Origin: Globisporangium splendens
Lineage: Eukaryota; Oomycota; Peronosporomycetes; Pythiales; Pythiaceae
Length of the DNA stretch: 64,000 nt
Direction: 5' to 3'
Assembly: GCA_006386115.1 (NCBI GenBank)
Contig: VFIW01000011.1
Coordinates: 1 to 64,000 of the forward strand
Position 1 is the stretch's first letter. Every line of letters begins with the position of its first letter. The translations under genes and the position numbers were made by a program. Shown here piece by piece: positions 1-10,838 of the stretch. A model generated the notes under the pieces. It was given only the letters and a program-made list of their open reading frames with translations. It was not told the origin of the DNA and ran no database searches.

Positions 1-1294
1 AATCAAGTACTGAGTGATGTTTCCTACTTGGGAAAAACTGCACAGTGATGAGACAACTGTCGCTGCCACCTAAAGTGAGTGGCGCGAGCCAATCACTTTG
101 CGGGAATTTTCCACGGGACTTCACGTTAAGCTTCTCGAATATCTCGTGGGTTCACCTCAGTGTAAACCCAGGGTTTTTATATATCCATTCAGAGGTTTTA
201 TTGTGTATGTTTAGGTTTTAGTTATAAAACCCTAGGAGCCCTTGGGGTTCATTTACATGTAGCGACAGGAACCATAAGCATTTTTAATTCAGTTGCAATT
301 TTACCACCAAGCCCTCAAGTCGTCTTCTCTCCCTCCAAGTCGGGAGATCGCTTCCTCAAGTCGCACAAGCGTGTGTGCCGTGTTTTGGGGACTGTTGTAA
401 ACAGCGCCCCATTACAGAGCCCCAGTATGACCAAACTTTTCTTTCTTTTGGTTCCTCTTTGACACTGCGCAGGCAGGCACGCAGGCAGGCGCGCAGGCAC
501 TGAGCGTGTGAGCGCGTGCTGCTGTGCGTGGACGCTGCTCGAGCCGCTTCTTTCATTTTTCACGCGGACCGGGTCACATCACATCTCCGCCCATCCCTTC
601 ATCCCGGCAAACACACCGCCGAATCCTTTGCCGCTCTACTCGACTCCCCACTCGCTCTACTTGAGCACACACTGAATACAGCCAAACAAAACAAAGAGGG
701 AGTAGCGGTACATACGTACGTACACTGCGAGACTTCAAACTTCAAACGAAGCCAATGAGCACCTGAGTCGCCCAAAACGCACACCGAGCCACCGGCTGCA
801 GCTCGCTCGCCGCACACTTGGTGGATTGACGCGAGTGTCGTGTAAAGCGAGAGCGCAAGATCGCCCGCGAAACGTCCCGGGTCCGTCTCGCTTTGGGTGT
901 GGTTTTTGTCGATTGAGATTTGTGTGGGAGGCCTGACGTGTGCCGTTTGGGACGCAAAATGGCAAGGTTGAGCTGGCAGGCTTACAGTACAGTACGCGTT
1001 GGACGACCAATACGTTGGTTGTTGTTTGTGTGGTGTTTTGTGCGCGGACCGTGGCCGAGGACGACGTTGTGTGTTGTGTGTGTTGGTGTGTGTTGTGTGG
1101 AGTGTTGGTGAACATGGCCGAGGTCGTATAGCTCAGTTGAAAGGTTGTCTATATTACTAGAATTAGACGGAGTGACGACTCAATCTGCCTAGCTACATAT
1201 AGATACTACTACTTTTCGAATAAATATACTCTACATTTGATAAGGTACAGGATCTTGCGAGTTGCGTTCTAGCCAAAGATCTTTTGACTAGAGA
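1..1294. other. Gene-free flank with simple repeats
   Basis: No convincing gene. The stretch holds a short degenerate GCAG/GCAGGC tandem run (about 466-500), an ACGT run (about 708-722) and a GT-rich segment (about 1018-1110). Short open frames here have no recognisable domain and low-complexity composition. The lower end (about 1120-1294) is probably the 3' flank or tail of the minus-strand LINE remnant that follows. Confidence 0.5.
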
Positions 1295-3064
1295 CTAGTG
1301 CTGGAGGTGACGAACTTGGAACATTGCTGGGTGGGTCGTCGCAAAGTCACCGAAAGGCGGATACTTCCTCATCTTGGTAAGCGCCTTCTCGAGTGATGCT
1401 CTCTCATCGTCGTCGTATCGACGCCTCAGGTTGTACCGGAAGTGCGCACTGGCAGTGGTGAAGATGACCAGCAGTGCTGGCGTCGTCGGTGTGGGCTGTC
1501 TTCCATCGAACAGACACCGATTGCGGTCCAACCAGATGAAGTGGAGGGTCACAGCTCGGAACGTGTGCCACACGTCTCCGATGACGTCCTCACACTCCTT
1601 CCATTCTTCTCGCACGACTGGTTTCCTTGCTGTCGCAATCATGGTCCATGTCAACTGGGATCGGACAAATGGCGCCATGATGTTCCGTATGTGCTCCCAC
1701 AGTCTTGTTGCGAGAGCACACTCGAAGAACAAGTGTTTCTCCGTCTCGACTGCGTCACACCCGTCGCGAATGCAGTAGATGATGCGCGGGTCCGACTGTT
1801 GCAGGAACCAGAACCGAGAGCGCACGGGGAGAAGCCGAAACGCCAGGCGGAACTGCAGGTCTTCGAACACGGGGAGCAGGATCTTGCGAAGATGCTTCCC
1901 GTACTTCACGAACGACTTGACTTCTTCGTCGCCGACACTCGGAGAGTGCAGCGACATCGGATGGGACTTATCTGGTGGCTTCGGCTTCCACACGACTCGA
2001 AGAAGCGCGCTCCTCGGGATCGCTGGGACCAGACACACCTTCGAGCCACTTTTGCATCCCAGGTGAGGGAATGCGCTCTCACTCCGTGTGTCCGAAGACA
2101 AAGGTGCAAGCTCACGCACTCCAAGTCGGACCGCGATCTGTGTCGCCTCTCGGTACAGAGAACGCAACCACTGGGATTGCACACCGAGAGCCACAGACGC
2201 GAGAGTGAGGTCGAGGTGCCGTTGGACGAAGTCGGACTCGCTCGGCCAGGAAGCACCATTGCTCATGAAGTCGACCAGCGAGCACAAGCCGAAGACCCTC
2301 GAGATGTGCAGACGGAACCCACGCTGGGGTTCTGGCACCATCCCGATGCATCGACGGTGTGCAGCGGTGGTTTGCGACCTCGGAGTCTGCTCGTAGTGGA
2401 GGTCTGGATCCGAGTGGAACCAGATCGGCTGGTTCAGACCATACCAGACACGCTCGTCCGTCGGAAGGTCGTGCCACGAGATCTCCCATCGGATCTTGTA
2501 CCACCAGACCCACGTCTCCTTCCACCAAACAGAGATCAACTCCCACTTGATCATCGTGCCGTGTCGAAGAGGAGACACCGTGAGGAAGTCGAGCGCCGTG
2601 CGTCGACCGACTCGAGGAAGAACCGCTGTGAGCAGCTCCGCACTCGGTGTCGTCCAGCTTCGCTCGTCTGGCTTGCTCGCCGATCGCATGAACTGGAGCA
2701 GATGCTGGAGGCGTTGTCGCTTCAGTTGTGCTTCGATGCTCGGGATCTGCAGACCACCGTCACTCCTCGGGAGATACAAGAACTCCTTCGGAATGAGCTG
2801 GATGTGGCTTGCGTCTCGATCGTGCTTCCGACTCAAGACGAACCGATTCAGCATCGACTGCCACCTCTTCACGACCGAGGATGGGATCGACACGTGCTGG
2901 GTGTAGTGCCACAAGCGAGACAAGACCATCGTTTGCGCCACAAGAAGACGACCGCGAAGAGTCCTTGCTCGTCTGTACCACATCTTGAAGCCGTCGTAGA
3001 AGCGTTGCTTGAGGGAGTTCACAATGGCGCATATGTCCCCTGTTCAGAACACATCGTGTTGTTC
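1295..3064 (-). mobile_element. LINE (non-LTR) remnant: reverse transcriptase C-terminal part
   Basis: A long open frame of about 575 codons reads as the C-terminal half of a LINE-type polyprotein. It begins with the post-catalytic region found after LINE reverse transcriptases (arginine/leucine-rich 'thumb' with RGRLLVAQTMVLSRLWHYTQ) and contains a zf-RVT-like zinc-binding segment near the C-terminus (CIRDGC, then HLFFEC). The catalytic YADD box and the endonuclease are absent, and an in-frame stop lies just upstream (about 3060), so this is a 5'-truncated or broken copy with no ATG of its own. The C-terminal frame being open over 1.7 kb suggests fairly recent decay. Alternative: a domesticated fragment, for which there is no evidence. 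Confidence 0.75.
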
Positions 3065-4009
3065 TGAATCACAGCGTTTCAGAACTCCAAATACAGTTCC
3101 TCACAAAATAAACGCTTTTGGTCAAACGGACTTTGCACTCGTCTTAACGAAAAAAGGTGATTGCCTGATGCCAACATGTTGTTTGATTTGTAAAGAATCA
3201 GGAGTCCAAAAACAAAATGATGATTGGATAAAAGTAATAAACAATCAAGCTGGCGAGCGATAATTGGCTAAAATTAAGGATCGTGTGAAATTATCGTTAG
3301 TATCGGAAACACGCATACACACTGCAATCTTTCAAGTTAAGAGATTCCTGTCTACGAAGCAAGCACCATACGATACTGCGATAGAATACAATCGAATTAT
3401 TCGACTGGAGTGCTTTGGCGAAACGAGTCGAATTTAGTCTCTCACGCTTCGATCCCCTCTCGTCGACTGAGATGTCTAGCAAAGTGTACAATGGATGGTG
3501 GTCTTCACTGCAAATTCTCGCAAATACACACTCAATCTTCCAGTAGCACAGTTTGCTTTCGTTCATCTTACGATCCACCTCTTACTTGTGAATTGAGAGC
3601 AAATCACTGTGGCATCTGTAGTGCACCAGTGCAAAATCCATACAACGATGGCTTCCATTGGCCAATCGGCGTCTAAATCACATCTACTTGAATGATCAAA
3701 GCTTGGGCAGCTGGCAAAAGATGGCACAGATTATAATGCATTTTTGGTTAAATGCTTTAACGTCACTAATTGGGTCAGATTTGTGGAAAGAAATGACTGC
3801 AAATAACAATAGAAACGCATTTAGGAGTCTTCTGAAACACCAATCTTTTTGCCAAGAAAAAGCGATTAAACGGAAAAAAAGTTGCCATTTTGGGTAAAAT
3901 AGCGATTTATGTGTTAACCTTTTATTTTAGGAGGTACGGTAGTCATTTTGGTACAGTGTACCAGTATAATTTTGGCCAATTATAGCACAGTAAAATCTCA
4001 GCAAAGATC
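3065..4009. other. AT-rich gene-free stretch
   Basis: About 0.95 kb between two retroelement remnants pointing in opposite directions. Base composition is AT-richer than the flanking genes. I see no supported gene, only short frames without domains. Confidence 0.4.
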
Positions 4010-5046
4010 ACAATCCAATATCTGGACCACGTAGCAGCGCGGACGGCCATCCTCGGGCGATGGATCGGCCGAACTTTGACGGAGCAAGCACTCAACCTCT
4101 TCCTGCCTTATATTGCCAGCCACACAGCCCCGCCAGGGCAACGATCTTTGCTCCGGGAATTGGAAAAGCACTTCGGGTTCATTACTCCAGAACACTCGAC
4201 AGCACCACAGAAACTTTGGTTTATCGTCACATCAAGCATCCCAGTTTTGCTATGGAGAACGAGAGTGGAAATAGTGCATGAACGGCAACACGTCACTATC
4301 GAAGAAAGCACCCAGCGTGTGTGGATAGCGTGTGTGATGCAAGTGCGGGCTGTGGCTCATCGAATGAGAACGCTCAAAGGAGAAAAGATCGATGCAACTT
4401 GCCTGAGCCAACTGCTCAGCTCAGCGTACTGGAGAGACAAGACTTGTCGCGCCAACTGGAAGCATGGCGTTTGTATTTCGATGGAGGTGCACGCGGCAAC
4501 CCAGGTCCAGGAGGCAGCGGCTGGGCACTCATCTTCCTGGATGAACGCAGCAATCGATGAGAACTCAAAGCATGCGGCTATGCGTACATGGGACCAGAAG
4601 TCACGAACAATTGGTGCGAGTACAGCGCACTGAAAGATGGCCTGGCATACAGTGCACACTACCTACAGCACTGTGAGGTCACACTGGAAGTCTTCGGAGA
4701 TAGCCAGATGATTATCGCAGCCCAGGACGGGTTCGCCTCAATATGTCAGACCAAGTTGCAGCCAGCCACTTGCAGTTCGGTAAATCAAATCATCGCCAAC
4801 TTTGCGTGGACCTCCTGGAATCACACAAAACGAGAACAAAACAAGATGGCCGATCTTCTCGCCAACATGGCAATGAACTCCAAGAGTGCGAAGATACTCA
4901 CCGACGAATCGCGGGGAAATGGTCAAGTTCTTCTGTCCCAAGTCGCAGCTCTGCTCGACAATGATATCGGTGCCACACCATCAAAACTTAGAAACACCTC
5001 ACTCTCATCTGTTAATCAAACTCAGGAAATCTTAATCTGTATGTAG
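4010..5046 (+). pseudogene. Retroelement RNase H (archaeal-like) region, broken
   Basis: Two reading frames carry retroelement-like protein. The first (about 4010-4400) gives an unrecognised helical segment; the second carries an RNase H fold: FDGGARGNPGPGGSGWALI (first catalytic Asp), then WCEYSAL (catalytic Glu) and FGDSQMI (catalytic Asp), followed by the NKMADLLANMA tail. That motif order matches the RVT_3/archaeal-like RNase H found at the end of some plant and oomycete LINE polyproteins. The copy is dead as read: there is a frameshift near 4400 and an in-frame TGA at 4558-4560 between the first and second catalytic residues. Orientation is opposite to the neighbouring LINE remnant, so they are separate insertions or an inverted pair. 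Confidence 0.7.
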
Positions 5047-6336
5047 ATGATAAGTTAAATAGAATTACCTTCTCTCTCTAAAAAATCCAGAGCTTCAATA
5101 TGCCTGGCATGGCATTGATCCTCTGGATTGAAGCTCATTGTCAATTGTAGGCGGCCCACAAGCCACTCGGCGAAAGTGACAATGCCTTGTCGACATCAGC
5201 TCCCTGGAGAACTCTGCTGTGCTTTCGCGGGCGCCTTCGTGTGTGCAGGCGTGCTCATGATTAAAGCGCGTGGAGCCCCTGCGCAATCTCGGGATGCGAA
5301 AGTCAAACCATCTGGCGCAACAGCTTGCACGCTTATAATTTTAATGAGTAAACAGGAGAGCAAACGCGCACAAGCGAATGTGCGAAACGCGAGCAAAAGC
5401 CTTGAGGGGTTTTCCAGCGTGTCGTTTAGTTTTTTCAACTTGTGCTTGATAGTGCAAGAATGAGGACTTGTTCCTGCACGTAATCAGAGGTTTCGGAGAG
5501 GCAAAACGCGCCAATGGGGCGTCTGCTCCCCGTTAATTTTCGCCTTGAATGCAGCTCCGTTGCAGTTTCATAAGCGAGAACTTCAATGGCAGAATCGCAG
5601 CAGCCGTTCCAGGCGAGTGATGATGCTCTGCGAGTGTCGCCTCGGATTATGGTCATTGCAGCATCAACTTGTGCAGGTCCATTGTGAGCATTGGCAAGGT
5701 TCGTAAGCAGTAAACTCGTTCGAGATATCGGGTTTTGCAGTTTTGCCAGACGCTTTCTGGATTGGATTGCGGGATCACGAGTTTGGGTGGGTCGTATTTT
5801 TAGCGTCGCCTGTGTCAGCGTTTTTTCTCAACAACACTACTTTTGAGAAATAATTATTTGTCTATAATGAGGATCTATTTATCATCGAACCGAGCACTCT
5901 GTTGCATACTCCTCATACTTGTACACAATTCTCGTTGCTATCTTCTGCAGCTGTGGAGGGGTTCGGCGACAGCGGTTGCGCGTTGAACCTGATCTGCAGG
6001 ATTACGCCTCGCACGGTGATGATAGATAATGCCACCTTGGACCACCGCATCTCGTGCTGCTGAGTGTGCGTGTGTGTTCACCAAAACTCCCGCTGCTGCC
6101 CCTCCTTCAGCCTGTGAGGAAAGGCGCACGCGTGCCTGCCTCCCTCGCTCCAAACGTGGAAGCTTCTTCACAACCGAATTCGCTCACAACCACACGAAGC
6201 GGCACCTCGAAACGTCGCCCCACGACAGACAAGAAGCCGCGAGTTGCCGGACTGGCACAACCTTCTCAGAAGCGCTCAGTTTGCTCAAGTGCATCCATTC
6301 ATCCTCCACCACGCACTCACTAACTCCTTTAGCAGT
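5047..6336. other. Intergenic region upstream of the DGAT2-like gene
   Basis: No gene supported over 1.3 kb. Short frames lack domains. The last few hundred bases must contain the promoter and 5' leader of the acyltransferase gene that starts at 6337; I see no clear TATA box. Confidence 0.4.
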
Positions 6337-8799
6337 ATGACGACGCATCTGCTCAAGCAGCGGCGACCGCCAGGAGCCGGTGACCTGCAAATCGGCATGC
6401 GCTCCGCTGTGCTCAAGGAGCGCCGCCCTAGCGACCGAGACAGTGCGAACGATGCAGCAATGGCCGGTGAAACCCCCGCGCCGCTGGAGCATATGAGTCC
6501 CCGCGGCATCTTCCTGTTGGTGATGGCGTTCCTCGTGTTTGCGGCGTTTGTGCTCTTCGTGCTCTCAGAGATGACCCACCACCACAAGCTCCAGCTGCTG
6601 CACACGGTGCTCATCACGCCCGAGATGCAGGACGACGTGCACACGGCGTGTCTGTGGGTGCTGATGCTCGCGATCCCGATCACGAGCGTCGCCGCGTGGT
6701 TCCCCGTGTCCATCACGCAGGTGCCTGGTACCCACGGCTTCCGCATCAAGTCACCGCTGACGCCGTCGTCGCCCTCGCGCACCGGCGTCGGGCTCCCGTT
6801 CATGCAGCAACTCGCGCATCGCTTCCAGACCAACCACTACTTTCGTGCCTACCAGACGCTCGCATGGGTGCTCTACGGCGTCTTCCTCACGATGGTGCTG
6901 ACGTGCTCCCCGTTGCTGCAAACTCTGCTGCCGTCGGTGGTCGCTGCGATCCCGTACTGCGCGTTCGGGTACCGCTCGAACGCGGCCGTGGTGGCTTTCA
7001 TCTCGCAGGTGCTGCTCATCTCGTCCATCTTGGCCCTTGAGCGCCGTCGCGACCGCAACCGCCAAGGACGCAAAGACCGCTTCGTGCTGATCCTGAACAA
7101 CTTCAACAACATGCTGCTGCTCGTCGGCGCCGTCCTGCTCGCGATCGGCTCCGAGTACACCCGCCACCACACGAAGCACTACGAGCCGGCTGCTGACGAG
7201 AATGACGCCGGCCACAAGCAGCGTCTCGGGTACTTGTACTCGTTCAGCAGCGGCCTCGGCTCGCTCGCGCTGTTTGTGACGGCGCTGTTCAACACGTACG
7301 GCCTCGGCGGGTTTCTCTCGACCAAGCGCGGCTGGCGGTTCTACCAGCCGTTCATGGGCGGCGCCAAGTTCGTGCTCTTCCAGATCATCTCGTGGACGTG
7401 CTTTGGTGCGGGCGTGCTCGTGCAAGGGCTGTACCTGCTCTCGATCGTGCTCGTGGAGATGGAGCTCTTCGTGGGCGTCATGGCTGTCGCGGGTGCGCTT
7501 TTCGGCATCTCGCAGGTCGTGATGATGATGTCGCTCTTTGTGTTTCGGCGCGCGAGCAGTCCGAAAAGTTCAGCTTCTACGACCACATCTCCTACCGCGC
7601 CACAGACGTTCATCGATCGGCTGCAAGCCTTTGCCGACGAGTGCCTCGGCGCCGTCGTGATCGGCATGCTCGCGAATCTCCAGTGGATCCCGAGCGCCTC
7701 GTTCTTTGTGATTTACGCCGCGACGACCAACTTGGACGCGTACGGCGTCACCTGGTACGGCTTTGCGACTGTGTTGGCCGAGATCTTCTTTGTGCTTACG
7801 CGCTCCGTTTCGATTCACCTCTACTCGAAGGATTCCAACTATGGCGCCAAGAAAGACGTGAGTCCGTACAGATTCAAGTACCTGTTTCCACCCATGCTGT
7901 CGCTGCTGCTGCCGGGAATTGCTACATACTATCACTACGTCCATGACCTGGATGCGTTCCTCCCTGTCGCGTGTCTCTCTGCATTCCTCTACGTCTACGC
8001 GTTCACATACCGCGGTGATCCACAGCACACGGGAATCCGCATGAAGGAGAACTGGGTCACGACGCGCAGTCGACTCATCGAGTGTGTCAAGACGTACTTC
8101 CAGGGCAAGATTATTCGCGAGGCGCCGCTCAATCCGAGTGAGCACTATGTCATGGCGTTCCACCCGCACGGGATCATGCCGACCACGGCCATGTGGCTGC
8201 TCTTCACCGAGAGATGGCGCGAGTTGTTCCCGGGCGTCCATCCGCATCTGCTGACAGCGAGTGTGTTGCATCAAATCCCGCTCTCGCGAGACATCATGCA
8301 GATCCTCGGCTCTCTCGAAGTCACGCGCCAGGCGTTCACGAATGCGCTGCGTGAAAAGAGGAGCGTGATGCTCGTGCCCGGCGGCCAAGCCGAGATGCTC
8401 GAGCAGCGCTCTCAGCAGAAGCAAGTGCGTGTGTACACCAAACACAAGGGCTTCATCCGCGTGGCCATCGAGCACGGCACGCCGCTCGTGCCCGTGCTGA
8501 GCTTCAAAGAAGGCGAGCTCATGGACAACGTGAACGCGCCGCTGATCCAGAAGTGGTTTGTCAAGAACCTCGCGTTCCCGTTCCCGTACTTCCCCTACGG
8601 ACGCTGGCTGCTGCCGATCCCACGCAAGGTCGAGACGACGGTCGTGGTCGGCGCACCGATTCGGGTTCCGCGCATCGAGAATCCGGATGCCGAAGACGTC
8701 GACGCTGTCCACGCGACGTACTTTGCCGCGTTGCAGGACATGTTTGACAGACACAAGGACGAAGCAGGATGCGCCGACTACAAGCTCGTGCTTATCTAG
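6337..8799 (+). CDS. DGAT2-family acyltransferase with long multi-pass membrane N-terminus
   Basis: Single-exon gene of 820 residues; the first ATG in frame is at 6337. The last ~220 residues are a DGAT2/MGAT-type acyltransferase: the FHPHG active-site motif lies at about residue 608, followed by SVMLVPGGQAEML (the PGG motif), KGFIRVAIEHG and VVVGAPI. Enzymes of this family transfer an acyl group from acyl-CoA to diacylglycerol (or a related acceptor) in the ER membrane to make storage lipid. Known DGAT2 proteins are about 350 residues with one or two membrane spans; here roughly 600 residues precede the active site and contain about a dozen hydrophobic segments in two blocks (about 55-400 and 430-590). 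I do not recognise that N-terminal part. The acceptor lipid cannot be told from sequence; a wax or monoacylglycerol acyltransferase is possible. Confidence 0.85.
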   Translation: MTTHLLKQRRPPGAGDLQIGMRSAVLKERRPSDRDSANDAAMAGETPAPLEHMSPRGIFLLVMAFLVFAAFVLFVLSEMTHHHKLQLLHTVLITPEMQDDVHTACLWVLMLAIPITSVAAWFPVSITQVPGTHGFRIKSPLTPSSPSRTGVGLPFMQQLAHRFQTNHYFRAYQTLAWVLYGVFLTMVLTCSPLLQTLLPSVVAAIPYCAFGYRSNAAVVAFISQVLLISSILALERRRDRNRQGRKDRFVLILNNFNNMLLLVGAVLLAIGSEYTRHHTKHYEPAADENDAGHKQRLGYLYSFSSGLGSLALFVTALFNTYGLGGFLSTKRGWRFYQPFMGGAKFVLFQIISWTCFGAGVLVQGLYLLSIVLVEMELFVGVMAVAGALFGISQVVMMMSLFVFRRASSPKSSASTTTSPTAPQTFIDRLQAFADECLGAVVIGMLANLQWIPSASFFVIYAATTNLDAYGVTWYGFATVLAEIFFVLTRSVSIHLYSKDSNYGAKKDVSPYRFKYLFPPMLSLLLPGIATYYHYVHDLDAFLPVACLSAFLYVYAFTYRGDPQHTGIRMKENWVTTRSRLIECVKTYFQGKIIREAPLNPSEHYVMAFHPHGIMPTTAMWLLFTERWRELFPGVHPHLLTASVLHQIPLSRDIMQILGSLEVTRQAFTNALREKRSVMLVPGGQAEMLEQRSQQKQVRVYTKHKGFIRVAIEHGTPLVPVLSFKEGELMDNVNAPLIQKWFVKNLAFPFPYFPYGRWLLPIPRKVETTVVVGAPIRVPRIENPDAEDVDAVHATYFAALQDMFDRHKDEAGCADYKLVLI

Positions 8800-9040
8800 G
8801 AAGAAAAAAATACCAAAACATCGTTAGATATCTATGCATAAGACAGGCAGGCACACTCACACGCACGCGATGTCGGAATTCATTTATACATATGCTTCAT
8901 GTGAATCGCTTTCATCTCCTTTTTTCTTTCTTTCTTTACGGTTTGCTGTCCATTCGCACGAACAAGTGAAGCTGCCGTCACTGAAGCAGCACTAGACCAA
9001 CTTTGGATTGGTGTGACTTTTTGTAGATACGTGGTCTTCC

Positions 9041-10530
9041 TCAATCCTGATCTTCTTCTGGATCGTCAAAATCGTCTTCTTGAGGTGCGTATTTTTCGAG
9101 ATACGTGATGCAGTCAGGTTTGTTCGCAGGGATGCAGTCGAATGCGCCTTGGTGGAGCTACAGAGCAGGAAGCACATGCACCATTGGAAGCAGAAGTCGT
9201 TTGCTGTGAATAAATGAAGACGTACCGAATTCAAAATCGTCAAATCTGCTTTGCCCGAGTCGATAATCGCCTGCAGCATGGCCACCGAGACGTTCGTGTT
9301 TGCACACAAGTAGTGCACTGGTGTGTTCCCAATCTGCAATAAATTGTCCAGAAACACAGCAAACAGTCAATGTCCGAGTCTCGTTATTAAGCTCACGTTG
9401 ACAGTATCCACTGAAAGAGAACAGTAACACGCACATTGTTGACAATATTTGGATCCGCGCGGTGCGTCAGCATCGTTTGCAGCATCTTCGCGCTCACAGA
9501 GCTGTTCTGGCACAAATGGTGGAATGGCGTCGCTTGGAACTATCAGGGGGGAAGGAAACAGCAGCATAGAACAGTCAGTCGCCCAGCTACTTGCAAACCT
9601 TCAGGCTCATCACATGCGATGAGAGGCTATCGTACTTGATTTTGAACGTTTGGGTTGGCTTTTCCAGCGAGCAGCAGCGCCAGAATCTGTTCATTGACTG
9701 CGTGGCTCTCCGCTGCATAGTGCAAAGGCGTGTTGCGATTCTGCAATTGCATACACAAGCAAAGACAAGTTGGCATCTGCATGCGGTCTCACTATGCACC
9801 TGTGCGATCGGAAGAGGTCAGAAACAATGCTTTCATAGGACGTACCTCGTCCACAGCCTTCACGTCGGCGCGCGCTTTCAGTAATGCGTCGATGGCATCG
9901 GCAGAGCACACCTCGTTTTCGCAAAGGAAATGCAGCGGCGTCTTCTTCGAATCCTATCATGGCACGCGACAATAGATGCACACACAAATATGAGAACAAT
10001 TAGCATCATCTCCTTCGATTCTCTGCGGTCGATAAAGAATAACAAGCTACACAGCATGCAGCAAAGCGCACCTTTGTGGCGAGATTGACCGACGCTTTTG
10101 CTGCGACGAGATGACGCACACTCGCGCTCAGGTCGCCGCTGTCCCCTTCGTTCACGTTGTTGTTCTTGCACAGCAAATGGAGCGCGCTCCATCCGTTCTG
10201 TTCCGTATAACAAGCACACAATGGCATACGCACACCCAAGGTCAGCACTTGAGATACCCGTACAGCGTGGTGCCATGAAACACATTGCTTTCTCCAAACC
10301 TCATCGACAAAGTTGGCGTCGACCCCCGCGCGAAGCAGCGCCGCGATCCCCTGCGCGCGCGTGGCGTGGGCCACCGAGCGGTTGTCGCAGAGGTAGAGCA
10401 GCGGCGACCAGCCGTCGAGCACGAGCTCCTGAGGCTTGGGCGACGCCGCCAGCACCTGCTGCACACGCGCGAGGTCGCACGCACCCTGCACTTCCTCCCA
10501 CAGCGCCGTCGGTCTGCTTCCCGGGATCAT
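9041..10530 (-). CDS. Ankyrin-repeat protein, seven exons
   Basis: Start ATG at 10530, stop TGA at 9041-9043. Exons (minus strand order): 10300-10530, 10072-10197, 9846-9953, 9636-9740, 9435-9539, 9226-9333, 9041-9157; total 900 nt, 299 residues. Every intron falls between codons (phase 0), and the middle exons are 105-126 nt, each encoding about one ankyrin repeat (for example KTPLHFLCENE, NTPLHYAAESH, NTPVHYLCANT). The C-terminus is acidic (QEDDFDDPEEDQD). Ankyrin arrays bind proteins; there is no enzymatic domain, so the partner is unknown. No signal peptide or membrane span seen. Confidence is high for the gene model, low for a specific role. Confidence 0.82.
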
Positions 10531-10838
10531 TTTGGATGAGCGATCAGGTTCTCCTTTTTCGAAGTGTGATGATGCAAAGTGAAGTGTGGAGAGTAAGGTC
10601 AAGTCCAGACTTTCAAGGTTCAAGTTCATGTTCAGGATCGGTCTGAATCTGAGTCTGATATGGCTCAATGTGGCTCTTACAAACAATTTCAGCTGTGATT
10701 TGCTGTTTTCGCTCTTCAAACGAACTTGGCTCTTGTGTCAGTGACATTTCAGTACCCAAACTCAGATCTGAGGTCTACTCGTAATTCACCTAAGTGGCGC
10801 AAACTGATTGCTCGCATCATGAGAGCCATGAGACTCTT

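Noticed and set aside
180..250. TTTAG/CCCTAGG-like motifs resembling telomere units, and the inverted repeat AACCC...GGGGTT
   Set aside because: Single copies only; there is no tandem array, so it is not telomeric DNA.
1124..1180. tRNA-like A box (TAGCTCAGTTG) with a short complementary GTCGT/ACGAC pair
   Set aside because: No B box, anticodon stem or T loop could be formed, so it does not qualify as a tRNA; at most a tRNA-derived SINE trace.
1442..3067. Long plus-strand open frame of 541 codons
   Set aside because: It is the antisense shadow of the LINE remnant, which carries the recognisable reverse-transcriptase and zinc-knuckle features on the minus strand.
7570..8754. Minus-strand open frame of 394 codons
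   Set aside because: Antisense shadow of the DGAT2-like gene; Arg/His-rich and without any domain.
10761..10772. 12-bp perfect palindrome CTCAGATCTGAG upstream of the M96-like gene
   Set aside because: A single short palindrome with no second copy nearby; could be chance.
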